A DNA stretch of 64,000 nt from Syncephalastrum monosporum B8922 (taxonomy: Eukaryota; Mucoromycota; Mucoromycetes; Mucorales; Syncephalastraceae). The DNA is taken from positions 248,001-312,000 of the forward strand of contig JNEN01001228.1 of the NCBI GenBank assembly GCA_000697355.1, given 5' to 3'. The stretch's first letter is position 1; each line of letters starts with the position of its first letter. This document shows positions 32,296 through 44,080 of this stretch, piece by piece. The notes below the pieces were generated by a model, which was not told where the DNA came from, searched no databases, and saw only the letters and a list, made by a program, of their open reading frames with translations. Made by a program: the position numbers and the translations under genes.

Positions 32296-34261
32296 TTAGT
32301 ACGCAAAGGTAGGCTCGTCATAACAGTAGGGGCGGGGAGGGTGATCCCACTTGGAAGGGTACTGGTCGATGCGTGCCACTGGGGCTATCTGATGAACACG
32401 ACCAAACGGACCACTCGACGTTTCCACAAAGAACGGACTGTTTTGCATGTTCATGTGGTCTGGGTCCGCCTGCTTCCAGCACTCCATAATATCGTCCATG
32501 ACCTCCCAAATGTTTTGGCTCGGTTTCGCTTGCTTCCACTTGTACTTGGCTTGTGTCGCCTCGACTACCTCTTGCGGATAGACGCCCACCTCGTCCGAGA
32601 GGCAGAACATGTCATAGGCCGTCAGGCTGGCAATTACATGATAAGATCCACCTCTGAGTGCGCGCTCACGAAGACCACACAAGATGCTAGTGGCACCGAG
32701 GACACCGGTCACCAAATCAGATATAGGCAGCGGCGGCAACACTACAGTATCCGCGTGACCCACAGACCGGGAATGCACCAGAGACGCGCCGCTTGCCGCA
32801 TCGGCAATTTGTTGCCAACCCTGATCATTCAATTAGTCTGAGTCGATTTTCTGCTTTCTTGTTTCTTGCTGCTCCTACTCACAGTGCGACCGGCATAGGG
32901 TCCATGATTACCATAGGTGTTCTCGTCCACGTAGATGATACCAGCATCCTTTCCGCGTGCGGTTTGCACCAGCTCTAACACGCGCTCTTTGCTGAAACCG
33001 AGGCGATCGATTGAACCTGGGCGATATCCCTGGATAAACACATCTGCCTCGGCCACGAGGCTCTCTAGCTGAGCTTTTTGATCGGGCTGGCGCGCATCAA
33101 TTTTGATAGTGTGGCTGCCGGTGGTCAGAGTATATTGAAGAATGGTCAGGTCACGCAGTTGTGGTGCATTCACGCGGATCACTTGGGCGCCAAATTCGGC
33201 AAGCGTGCGACCTGTATGTGAACTTAGTAAGGTGAGCTGAAAAGACGGCACAGACTTACCAATCGTTGGTGCAGCGATGATCCGCACTAATTTATGATTA
33301 TTTAGAAAGAGTGATCCTCCGCGCACTGATTTTTCCTCCCGCGTTTGCGTCTAAGAAAACTTACCCATTTCGACGACTTTGATGCCCTCGAGGATTCGCT
33401 TGTTGACGCTGGCAGGGAAAGCAGTCGGTTTTCCCATTGCAAGGTCGCTAACATCAATAAGAGGTCGCTTGGCTAAGGCTTGACCCTACATAAACGTGAA
33501 ACCACTGTGTGTGAGTCTTTCGTTGTTCGTCTTGCGAGATTTGAACAGTGCAGTTAGAAAAAATTACATACCATCTCAGTCGTCAACCATTCTTTGGGCT
33601 CGTAGCATTTACTACCACTATGGCGTGTGCTGACCATCATGGCTTCGAGTTCGTCGGCTGTGTGTTGTCTGCAGAAGTTAGCCAAAATCTCAGTGGCTTT
33701 CTTGGGCTCCTGTTGGGGGCTAATGTCGCCAAGGCCAATGTCTTTCAGAAGGACGGATGCGTCCAGATCACCGTGAAGCTGGAACCACCGATCATCCTTC
33801 GTCTTGTACAGTGCTGTAGCCGCCTTATACAGTGGCTGGTGGCGCACCTCGGCGTCTTCCCAGTCAGGAGCATGCGGGATGTTGGCACGGCCAACTCTGC
33901 CCTCCACCTCGAAGCAGCTCACCACCGCGAGAAAGTAGCCAGCATGATCCGTGTTGATGTTAACTTTGCTAGGACTTCCGCTATAGTTTGGTAATAGGTG
34001 AATACCTTTAGCTCGTCTTCCGTTTTTGGTGTCTTACCCATAGCGGATCTGTGCAATCTGGTCGGCGACCGAGCCCAGAGCAGCAAACGCAGCAGAGACA
34101 CAAGCACCAGACTTGAGTGCTCCCGGCTGTACAGGCAGGTCACCGCCTTCGAATTGAACGTTGTTCCGGATGTACTCGGGGCTAATTTTGAGAGCTGGGT
34201 TCTTTTGGTTCAAAAGCTCCAGAATACGACGCGCTTCTTCGGGAACAGGCAAGACCGTCAT
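32296..34261 (-). CDS. Family III CoA-transferase-like (CaiB/BaiF) protein
   Basis: Six exons (34261-34038, 33980-33572, 33485-33365, 33286-33260, 33211-32883, 32820-32296) give 544 residues. Diagnostic blocks are KRILEGIKVVEM, RTLAEFGAQVIRVNAP, LVAEADVFIQGYRPGSIDRL and GIIYVDENTYGNHGPYAGRT. Family III enzymes move CoA between carboxylic acids through an aspartate just after the GPYAGR block. Here that segment reads GWQQIADAASG, with Q where family members usually have D, so normal catalysis is doubtful. Exon 4 is a 27-base microexon that could be skipped in frame. There is no PTS1 tail (ends TFAY). Substrate unknown. Confidence 0.85.
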
Positions 34262-34881
34262 TATGAGGGATCAAGGGGAAGTGAAAAGGCGAGAGACAGA
34301 AGAAATTATACTGCACAGATAGTGTGTATGTGACATGACTTCGGCTTTTATAGCGCACGGTCGGCAAAAAGAAATGGTTAAGCTTTCCGAACCGATCTCA
34401 CACATCACTTTAGGCGTATCGCGGTGTTCTGAATACTTTACCCGAGGTACTCGGGCAGCTGTGCGCGTATCGGTCAAGCTTAGAAGTCTCGATTCCGATC
34501 TCTCGGCGGAGGCTTGCATGAAAGCATATAGTTGCATAAAGCAATTGTGGGCCTCTTGAGGGACGGATGATTCTTTTCCCGCACGTCATCGAAAGATAAG
34601 TGGTGTGACCTGAGTCGCCTGGAATCTCTCACCTTGACGAGATAATTTAAACTATATTCGTTCTTGTTTTGCGCGCGAACGCACGCTTTGGTCGATACAT
34701 ACCCACGGCTTGTCCGAGATAAACCGAAAGGCGAAAACTTTCTTCCACCATGGCACATTCCCCAGAATGTGAAGTAGTTGCATATAAGCAATCACGGTAC
34801 AAAAAATAGAGAAAGTCGAAACCTCTGTACCTCAAGTGCTTACTGTGACAGCATTACGTGCATGTTAGGGGAGATTAATTT
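34262..34881. other. Intergenic upstream of the CoA-transferase-like gene
   Basis: No supported gene; only short frames up to about 100 codons of unlikely composition. It carries the promoter of the minus-strand CoA-transferase-like gene and the 3' flank of the FKBP gene. Confidence 0.55.
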
Positions 34882-36153
34882 TTATTGAAACATCTTTTTG
34901 TATGTGCCCTTGTACTGTTTGAGATATTCCTTCTGAGTTTTTGTCAAAGACGCTTGCAACGACTTGAGATCAGCATTATCAGGATCAATCTATATATAGA
35001 TATATGAGTATGTCAATATTATGATATAATCTTCACCGTCTTCATCACTATATCTTACGTCCAAGCCTTGTTGAATATATTTCAGACCCTCGTCGAAGTC
35101 CTCTTTTTCCTTGCATACGAGGGCGAGACGATAGAATGCCTTGATATTCTCTGGATCACGCTCGAGTACCTGATCGAATGTGTGAAAAAAGGGCTCGTTG
35201 ACAGCGCCATTATTGTTATTCAAAGCTTGCCTTTTGAGACACCTCGATAGCCAGATCCCAGTTTTTGAGCTTGACATGACACATGCTAATATTGGACTGA
35301 AGCGCAATCACAAGCTCACGGCACTTGACTGTCTCGTGTGCTTCCATATTCCAGAGATTGATGATATATTCGCGGCCCTTACGATTTGACACCCAGGTGA
35401 GATTTATGCAATTATTATCACCCTTCCTTTTCATTACTTGACGATAAGCGTGCAGCGCGAGCTCGACTTTGCCTTGTTTGAAATAATTGTTTCCTTCAAT
35501 ACGTTTGGCATCTGCTGCTTCCAGGCGTTGATGAGGTGAGTCGGCGTCCTGGGTAGTAAAAAGAGGAACACACGGTCAATTTAAGTTGTTACGTGCTTTC
35601 AGACGTTCGCAACAATTTTTAAAAAAGACTTACTTCCCATGCGCTCAAAAGCTCCACTTCGAAGCGCAGTGGAGACTTGGCAGGTACGAGCGGAGGGCGT
35701 CCTGTGTCGCCGTATCCTAACAGGTGGTAGCAATGAGAAAAGGATGAGCAAAAGGGGACACATCGGGTCGAGATATAAGACTTGCCGTATTCCCAAGAAC
35801 AGACAATCTCAGCCTTTTCGCCAATCTTCATTTTCGGGATCGCGTACTCCCAAGCAGAGATTACTTGACCTAGACTACAGTAAATAGTCTTTACGCGTAT
35901 GTCATTCCACCACACTGACCTCCTTGGAGCGTGAAAGTGAAAGGCACATGACGATCGACAGAGGAATCGAATTTGTGGTTGGATTGGCTGAGGTACGCTT
36001 CATAATGGACTACACAGAGGAAAGTATTAGGCGACCGCAGTTCTCGAATGTGTATATCGTACCTGAAACGTTATCTCTCTGTTTGGGGAAATCACCCGTG
36101 CCTTCCTTGATGATACGCTTGGTCACTTTGCCGTCTGCGGTCAGATCCTCCAT
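34882..36153 (-). CDS. FKBP-type prolyl isomerase with TPR domain
   Basis: Eight exons (36153-36063, 36009-35920, 35869-35786, 35716-35634, 35548-35438, 35377-35231, 35169-35059, 34989-34882) give 274 residues. The FKBP domain (about 10-115) keeps the usual drug/substrate pocket residues: VHYEAYL, KFDSSVDRHVPFTF, GQVISAWEYAI, WEYGYGDTG and LRFEVELL. The TPR part has AKRIEGNNYFKQGK, SNISMCHVKLKNWDLAIEVS and IKAFYRLALV, with the Lys/Asn/Arg carboxylate-clamp positions that bind Hsp90/Hsp70 EEVD tails. It is therefore a likely Hsp90 co-chaperone with an intact active site. Two introns use GC donors; without them the TPR helix spacing and the YGYGDTG block break. Confidence 0.88.
35170..35230 (-). 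other. GC-AG intron in the FKBP-TPR gene (TPR region)
   Basis: A 61-base intron: CAAAAG|gcaagc ... gatcag. It joins DLAIEVSQK to VLERDPENIKAF with exact TPR spacing. A GT donor 12 bases upstream would also keep frame but would delete four helix residues. Confidence 0.75.
35717..35785 (-). other. GC-AG intron in the FKBP-TPR gene (FKBP region)
   Basis: A 69-base intron: AATACG|gcaagt ... tgttag. Joining gives EIVCSWEYGYGDTGRPPL, matching the conserved YAYG-TG block of FKBPs. No in-frame GT donor fits. Confidence 0.75.
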
Positions 36154-36270
36154 AGCAAATAACAGTAGCAGATGAGGAAAAGAATTGAGGGGCGCGCGCT
36201 CTGAAGCTTAACGGCCACAGAGGCCAAGAGACCATCAGGATTTATATATAATCTACATCCACCCCTTGAT

Positions 36271-37567
36271 TTATTTCTTTTTACTGAAAATCGACGACCA
36301 TCGGTTCGACTTCCTTTGCTGTGCTGGTGACGGAGGGGGTGACGCCGGCTGACGTTTGGCTGCTTCGGCTTCCATGGTCTGGAGCACCCGCAGCCTTTGA
36401 TTTGATTGTTCATAGCCCTGAGAAGCAGCCATTTGGAACCACTCTTTTGCAACCGCCAGATCTTGCGGAACACCCTCGCCATTAAGGAACCTACTCGACA
36501 TAAACCACCACGTGAGCATTGTGACATACCCTCCGAATCGATCCTTACATTTCGCCGAGCATATGCTGGGCATAGAGACTTGGAGAGTCTGGCTGTGCAG
36601 CGGCTTGTTGATAGTAGTTGAATGCTTTCTGATGGTCTCGGTTGACATAATAACCGTTGCGGAAGAGGTCACCTAGGGCGATCTGACAGGGCTGCAGGTG
36701 AGACCCTTTGGTGCACCAGTGGAACGCTTCCTGATAGTCTTGTTTCTGCAAGTACAGGGCAGCAAGCTCCTCGATAGCAGGCTCGAAACCTTGCTGAGCC
36801 GAACAGGTCAGAAACTTGACGGCTTGGTTCATGTCAATGGCAGCACCACGGCCTTGGGAATACAGACGGCCCAGGACATACTGGCAGTAGCGGTCGCTGG
36901 CGCCGGCATGGGCATGACGGAAAGCGAGCTGGTCGTTGTGTTTGTTGTAATAAGCGTGCGTCAATTCAGGAAAGGCGCGGGTATCGCCGAGCTCAGCAGC
37001 CTTCTGGAACCATTCGAGGGCGCGATCGGGCTCTTGCCAGGAATAGACATAGTGGTCGCCTAGGATACAGCCGAGCTCGTATGCAGCAGCAGCGCGTAGT
37101 TCTTTCGAATGCGTCGCTGTTGCGGCTGCTTTCTCCAGGAAATGAACGCCGGCTGCCACGTCTGCCTCGACGCCTACGCCGCGCGTGACGACAATGCCGG
37201 CGAGGTACGCGCACGCGTCGTCCTTGAATATGACTTGGCGCATCAATTTGGTATGGTGGCTATCCAGGAGGGGTCTCCGGCAGAAGACGAGGGCCTGCCC
37301 AATCGTCTTGTCAAAGATGCTCTGGGACCACAACTGAGCTTCAGACGGATCGTGCATGGCCTTGCTGTCTGGATCGCTGTACACCAAACTCAGCTTTGTC
37401 TTGGCTTCCACCTGCCCCTCATCAATTGCCTGCTTTCGTAGATGCCTCAAGGCTTGGCTATACACCTCATCCGTCGCTTCTGCTTCTTGCAGACATTGGT
37501 TTGCTTCGAACAGTGAAAGCTCGGCCGGTAATCTCTCTGCTGTTTCCATTTGAACTGACTGAACCAA
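36271..37567 (-). CDS. Sel1-like repeat protein
   Basis: Two exons, 37567-36549 and 36490-36271, give 412 residues. Repeated alpha-helical units of the Sel1 type (AxxxLGxxYxxGxGVxxDxxxAxxWFxxAAxxG) are clear: AYELGCILGD, DRALEWFQKAAELGDTRAF, YVLGRLYSQGRGAAIDMNQA, LGDLFRNGYYVNRDHQKAFN, and MFLNGEGVPQDLAVAKEWFQ followed by MAASQGYEQ. The C-terminus is basic and Ser-rich (SSIFSKKK). Sel1 repeats are scaffolds in chitin synthase regulation (Skt5/Chs4) and ER quality control. This one lacks a signal peptide and a CaaX end, so its role is unassigned. A second possible start lies at 37549. It is divergent from the PAP gene. Confidence 0.83.
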
Positions 37568-38182
37568 CCCGAAAAATGGACCCGGAATTCTTTCAGGTTC
37601 ACCGGTTCACTCGGGAAAGAGGGAGTGTCAAGGTAGAAAGAAGAAAAAGTCTGATTTTGATGTTGCACCAAGGCACAGGTCTAGCTTTCGTTCTTTTGAC
37701 GCCTTTGCGTAACCATGGCCAGGTTCGTGTTTGCATTTTATTTTACACACTGTAGTTCATCCACATCCTATGTATACACGTCAGATAGCACCATCCGAGG
37801 CCTACTCTTCTTTCTCCTCTCCTCTCTGTATAATGCCTTGGATCCATTTCCTTTGAGGTTCAGTCTTCCCATCCTCTATGCACAACGGGAGGGGAGCACA
37901 TGGTACTATGTACTTTCTACGCCGCGTGCGTTCTGCATATCACGGCACGACAAGCATGGGAGGTGGTAGCAAAGCTTCTCTTCATTTACTGCTTCTTCAG
38001 CACTGACTGACTACTTAAAAGCCTATACAATGTTTGGATCGAGATGTGTTCATGATAAGGAAAGTGCATGAGCAGGTGGATAGCAAGCCTGCTTACTGCA
38101 TTCCATAAATGTAAAAGCGGCGGAGTCCAGAGAAGCTCACCTTTTTTCTTTGTTCTTTACCATCTTGGATTCAACATCCACC
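37568..38182. promoter_or_regulatory. Divergent promoter region, Sel1 and PAP genes
   Basis: No supported gene in 615 bases between two divergent ATG codons. Pyrimidine-rich stretches occur at about 37801-37880. No individual factor sites are confidently assigned. Confidence 0.5.
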
Positions 38183-40398
38183 ATGTCCAAGCAACTGGGG
38201 GTCACTGGTCCTCTTTCCACCGCAGAATCATCTGAGAGGGATCGGGCTCTGCTTGCTCCTCTTGAAGCTCTCCTAAGAAGACATGGCATGTACGAAAGTC
38301 AATCGACAGCAACTCTACGGTAAATACGCTTCGCCCATTCAAAAGGATCCTGTTATACACCCTCTTTTTTGTCGCCTGCTGACGGTGCTCCTCTTTTGCC
38401 TCAGACTCATCGTACTGCAACAAATTGAGGCCCTCACGGTCGCGTTTGTACGAGAGGCCTACACACAATTTAGCAAATCAGCACCCGGTGCAGCAGAAAA
38501 GCTGGGCGGGAAAGTATACCCCTTTGGAAGTTGTCGACTCGGTGTTCAGGCTGAAGGTAAATTATACCCAGATTACCTTGCCACGGGTCCCCAAACTGAT
38601 AACTGTTTGATAATAGATGCCGACTTGGATGCCATTTGCGTCTTCCCGTGTGGCATCTCCCGAGAGCAGTTTTTTGATGGGCTCTCTAGCAAGCTCGAGC
38701 ATATGAAAGGAGTGCAAGACGTACTGGTAAGTCAGGAGAACGCTCGTCTTCAGCGTTACTAGCCGTACTGATCTCATCGCTTTAGTACATCAGAAATGCA
38801 TATGTTCCCATTATCAAGTTCAAATGTTTTGGTATCTCCGTGAGTCTCTGCTTAATCATCTACAATCCCTGGCCGAGCTAACTCATGAAAATCATCCAGG
38901 TGGATCTTCTTTGTGCGTCCTTGCCAATGAGTACTGTCCCGGATGATTTGAACGTTGACGATTCGACCCTTCTCACGAAAATGGACGGCGCAAGCATACG
39001 TAGTCTAAACGGCACCCGTGTAGCCGATTCCATTCTGAACCTCGTACCCGATGTCGATACCTTTCGGACCGCCGTCCGCTGCATCAAACTATGGGCTATG
39101 CGTCGCGCCATATACTCCAACGTCGTCGGTTTCCCGGGTGGCGTGGCTTGGGCCATTATGGTCGCTCGCGTGTGTCAATTTTACCCCAACGCTTGTGCTA
39201 GCACTGTTGTCAGCAAATTCTTTAACCTCATTGCCCGCTGGAGCTGGCCACAGCCTGTCATGCTATGCCGCGAAGAAGAGAATTACTTTTTATCGTCTGA
39301 AATACAGTCTTGGGATCCAAAGGTAATCTAGCTTAGATAATAGACATATGTCGAAGCTCATGTACTAACCGTGAACCAGAAATATTCACAAGATCGTCAA
39401 CACAAGATGCCCGTCATTACGCCGTGCTTTCCGTACATGTGCGCGACCCACAATATCACCTCCTCCTCTTTAAAGATAATCACTGGCGAGGCCAAGCGGG
39501 CGGCTGCTATCACAGATCGTATTATGCTAGGAAAAGCTGACTGGTGTGCTCTTTTTGAGGAAAACAGATTCTTTAGTGATTATCGTCACTACATCCAGGT
39601 AGTCACAAGTGCCTACGACTCCCTGGAACTGAAAAAATGGTACGCAAGAACTGAATATGCTCGATCTGCGCGAAATCTCATTCGATCCATAGGGCCGGTT
39701 TTGTGGAGTCTGTCCTTCGACACCTCAACATCTTGCTCGAAGGGACCGAAGGCGTGGACCTGGCACAGATCTATACCGACGCTTTTGATGAGTCTATGCG
39801 ATGCACATCTCCAGAAGAAGTGCGGAGCGCGGCTAAAGGCGAACCTTTTCCAGATAGTAACAACGGCGATACGACTTGCACTGTTTATATACGCTCATTC
39901 TACATCGGAATACAAGTGCGACGAACAGCAGGTCAGCATAGAACGATTGTGTTGATTTGCACCGCGACTTAAAACTTTCTATAGAATCGAGGCAAATTGA
40001 TTTGGCGTGGCCGATCGACCGATTTCTTTCTTTGCTGCGCAGTAAAAATTCCGAGAACCACAAAGGTGGCATCTTCGTCAAGCATATTCGAGGGTAAGGA
40101 CGTGATGAAGGCGGACCTACCCCGTTCACGTTTGATTTGTCTAGGCCCATTGTACTTCCGAGTCAGGCGGGCAGAGAAACACAGCAAGCGACAACACAGG
40201 TTTGATTTATTTAGGAATCTACGGGCCGTCAAGAATAACTCTCCCTGTGTTATCTTTTTTAAACAAAAGGCAAGACGACCTGATGGTGAGGTGATCGAGC
40301 GACCAAATAAGAGAGCAAGGCGTGTATCACTGTCTATGGAACCTGATACTGTCGGCGAAACGAGCTTAATGACCCCCATTGATCTTGTGAGCGACTAA
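38183..40398 (+). CDS. PAP1: Canonical poly(A) polymerase
   Basis: Ten exons: 38183-38319, 38405-38556, 38617-38726, 38786-38839, 38900-39322, 39380-39639, 39693-39931, 39985-40093, 40145-40199 and 40270-40398. They give 555 residues, close to fungal Pap1. The N-terminus SKQLGVTGPLSTA is diagnostic. The nucleotidyltransferase motif is YPFGSCRLGV with catalytic aspartates in DADLDAICV, and the third in ISVDLLCASL. The central domain has LNGTRVADSILNLVPD and GFPGGVAWAIMVARVCQFYP. The RNA-binding region includes GFVESVLRHLNILLEG and GGIFVKHIRG. A basic C-terminus, RPDGEVIERPNKRARRVS, looks like a bipartite nuclear signal. It adds poly(A) tails to pre-mRNA in the nucleus. The last two junctions were chosen for phase and this NLS-like end. 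Confidence 0.94.
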
Positions 40399-40632
40399 CA
40401 GATTAGGGTAAGAACTTCGTTCGATTAGATTAGCATATCTTGGCTATAATACCAGCAAGTAAAGTCTACTCTTGCAATTGCACAACAAAAGGAAAAAATA
40501 TATGACATTCATCCCAATTGTATATATATATATATATGAGACGGTCTTATATTGTTTTTCTGAAATTGAATGAAAAATCATTATGCAATATGCGATTCAG
40601 CGTGTATAACGTGAACAATGAAGTATAGAATG

Positions 40633-42266
40633 TTACACTTCTTCCTGAGAGGTGATTTTCTCTGCCATCATTGCGACGATTGCAGCGCCCACGATTCGAG
40701 AATGCTTGATAATACCAACTGAGAGTCTGGAGGCTGTGTGTTCGGGAATAAGGTCCTTGAGAGTGCGTAATACTCGAGGGTGAAATGAGGGGTAGTCTTC
40801 ATAGGTATCGCCGCTGATAGCTTAATAGGATTCAGTTAGTCGAATTATCTAGATAATGCGGCGTTAACGTAAATCACTCACAGATAGCACAGACGTCTTG
40901 GTCCATATCCGCGCTGCTTTCTTCCATATGTCGTGTGACAGCAGCAATGGCTGCTCCCACTAGCAAGGCAGCGCGGGTTCCTACCATCTCGCACACGCGC
41001 TTTACGACCTCTCGGTCGCCAAGTGTGCTTTTCGGTAGATTCATCATATCCTTGATGACAACCCGTGTATCTTCTAGATTTTCAGAGTTGTCCGCATCAC
41101 AAACGTACATGTAGCTCGTGTCAAAGCTGTGCGGTCGGTTGAGTGTAGGGCTTGACTCCCCGCCGAAAAGTAGGTCACGATCGACGAGATAGGTCAAGAT
41201 GATGCGGACTAGCTCTCCCAAAGACGTGCCTGTTGTCATTTTCTCAAAGACATGGTACTGCGGGTTGATTGATTCGCGGTCGAGTTTCCGGTCAAACCAA
41301 GTACACGGCAAGGTGCGCCGCGATGAGCCGAAATTGCACCATTCCGTATTGATGATCATGCTTTTTCGTTGTTGCGGATCTTGATATTCTTCATAGGTGT
41401 GCTGCAGCTTCTTAACATTTTTTACGTCCTCGTAATAGGCGCAATTCGTTCCTAGGCTATGTACAATGCCGATGCGAGTAGATGGATGCTGATAAGCATG
41501 CGCGAGCAAGGTACACACTGCATCTACAGAAATTCATTGTGAGACTGACACAGTTATATAATGCCAAGCACAAAAGTAATACCATTTGTAATAGCAACAA
41601 CTTTGATAGGAAGGCCTTTAATTTGCATGCGTTCATGGAGGAGCTCGACGATATCCACACCGACTCCATTGGGATAGCTGAAACCATGACCAAGAGATAG
41701 GATTCTCCCACTGTTCAGGGCGGTCTGCTTGATGGCGAAGCCGATAGAGCAGGCCATAGGATAAACGAACAAATCCTGCGTACCCACGCGACCCAAAAAG
41801 TCGGAAACGCATTCGACGACATAATCAATTAGGACGGTAAAGTCGTCCCCACTCGTATAGTCTTGCGGAATCTTGTACTGATACTGATTGATGGCTAGCT
41901 TGCCATTCTCGCCTTTGAGCTTGACCTGGCACGCATATATATCCATGCCCGCCATTTCTAGAGCCAAGTAGGTCCCCTTCTCTTGTCCGGTAGGGTAGCC
42001 TTGCAAAGCACCGGGATATTCTTTGTGAGAAAACAAGGACTATCAGTTTCAACAAGCTGCTTACCGGTCACAAAGGAGGGGATCATGTTGAGATCGCTCG
42101 ATTTGTCGTCAGTGAGACCTGCATTAAGCTCAACATTGAATGCCTCTATGACTTTGAGAAGGTCTGGTTTGTCGAGGGCGAAGAGGTCATGTAGCTCTGA
42201 AAGAACTTTTGCCTGGTCTTCTGTGCAGTGTTTCGGCGGAACGAAGGGCGTCAATGGTGAGCTCAT
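40633..42266 (-). CDS. Hexokinase-like protein with degenerate active site
   Basis: Four exons (42266-42065, 42020-41583, 41523-40882, 40820-40633) give 489 residues, normal hexokinase length. The fold is evident: YLALEMAG, KQTALNSGRIL, VVAITNDAVCTLLAHAY, INTEWCNFGSS, VFEKMTTGTSLGELVRI and a final GGAAI-like HSRIVGAAIVAMMAEK. Key motifs are changed. The phosphate loop LDLGGTNFR reads LEMAGMDIYA (about 86-97), the LGFTFSFP block reads MACSIGFA, and the RWTKGF block reads SLGHGF. The Asp of the TND motif (about 214) and Glu of the TEW motif remain. It probably does not phosphorylate glucose normally. Aspergillus has non-catalytic hexokinase-like regulators (HxkC, HxkD/XprF), a plausible functional parallel. 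Confidence 0.85.
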
Positions 42267-43269
42267 GATGGCGTCTTGCCGCCAAAATGAAGGGAAGGAA
42301 GGATATTGGTACCTTTATCCTTGGCGTACAAAGGTTACACACAACTCGCTGGAATAACGCAGTTCTTCAGCAACTTTGCTCTTCCAAGCTTTTTGCGTTT
42401 ACCAGCCGCATTCCGCGATCACACGCCATCCTTTATATGTCACTCACAAACAAACTCACCCATTCCTGGCTCTCACGGTACCAGGAATCCATCCACACAC
42501 AAAGAATGGCACTTGCTCATGTGGCTGCGCCAGTAAAACCTGTATATAGTCCTACGTGTGTATCTCTCTTCAACCCTACAAAGATTATTGTGAAGCAGGA
42601 TTCATTCCGTCAGTTTAGCAGTTCAAGTATTACATAAGCAATGTATGTATAGATTTATCCAGCATTCTATCTTCTTGATCACATATTCTTTCGCTAGTAG
42701 TTGGCCAGGTCATAACAGATAAATGAGCTTGTACGGTGCGATTATTCCCTGAGTACATTTGCTGTTGTGCTGTTGCTATTTCCCATTTTCAGATTAAAAG
42801 TGTAGCACAAAATCAATAGCAGTTACCAAATGATAGATGTACTTACTTGTTCATGAAAGCCGAAGACTAAAGAACATCCCTAATATATGTCAACAAGGTC
42901 AATATAAAAGAACAGTGGATCTTACTGAGAACCGCTCTCTATGGGTACTGCTATATATTAGAGCTGGCCAACGCAAAAACGACCGGTCACTCCAGCGGAA
43001 CTCATTCATACTAATGTGTATACTTCGATTTCACATGTCCATGAATTCACCTTCTTATAAAAGCAAAGGGGATGGACACTCTTCCTTGAGATAGAGTGAA
43101 ATTCAAACAGCTCATCGTGATGAGAATTAGGTGTTTCCGTCTTGATATGACGGCTTCATAACTGTATCTCTATAAACCATATACGGATGCGCTTGCCTTG
43201 ATGGAAGTGTATTTTGTTATTTTGTGCTATTATGCGTACTACATTTCTATCTATGAGGCAGTGTTATAC

Positions 43270-44080
43270 ACACAGTTAAGCGTTCGCGTAACCTGGAGTG
43301 TGGAGATCGCCCAGTTGGATGTCATGCCATTCATACGCACGCTCTTAAATGCAATTTTGCTCAAAACACCAACATTTAGTTCGAACATGGATCGATGTAA
43401 GGATTTCTGTAAAAATATGCTACTCTTGCATTCGTGGAAGCCGTGCGCATTTATGTGTCTTCATATCAACATACTATTTACATCTATGAGTTGTGGCTAT
43501 GAAGAGTTTTATTTTATATGCAGAGGACGCAGAGATATATAGGAAAATACGCAGTATATGTCATCTCCAAATGTGATATGTAATATCTCGTGTATGAAGT
43601 CTATGAACTCCTTGATGGTCGACTTTGCAAACGCATATCTTGAGAATAAGCTTGATTTATGCACAACGGCCTTGAAGCTCCGTCGTCACTACTGAATCTC
43701 TGTGCCGGTCCAGGTTACCTCGACACCCCAGAGGAAAAACGGAAAACACCGTAAGACCTTTATCAATGATCGGCTCAATACGTGTCAAAGTGTGAGGCGG
43801 CACGAGGCACTCTGCGCAATATTGAACTGTTTGGCTTGCTCTATCGCGGATCGAACTTTCTCGTCATTCCACTGCATGGCGGCACTCGAGGCAAAATGGC
43901 CCATGTACATGTTGATACAGTGAATTTAAATTTACCGTAAGTATGACCAATGATAATAGTACAATCTAAGCAAATTTCGTATAGCACATGGACCAGCTCA
44001 TGAGCATCATGTCCAATCAAACTAATATGGTTTCCTTCGATGGCCGCAACCCGACGTGGCGGGATGGTTGAAAAGGGAAA
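43270..44080 (+). pseudogene. Possible relic coding fragments of an unknown family
   Basis: Protein-like pieces appear in order but in different frames and broken by stops. They are VTWSVEIAQLDVMPFIRTLL (near 43290), MVDFANAYLENKLDLCTTAL (near 43617), GTLRNIELFGLLYRGSNFLV (near 43815) and VIPLHGGTRGKMAHVHVDTV (near 43875). A GTAAGT donor and a TAG acceptor follow at about 43937 and 43985. No single splice pattern joins them, so a decayed gene is likelier than a live one. The FGLLYRGSNFLV piece loosely resembles repeated unknown proteins that I recall as common in Mucorales genomes. That comparison is memory-based and weak. Confidence 0.28.
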
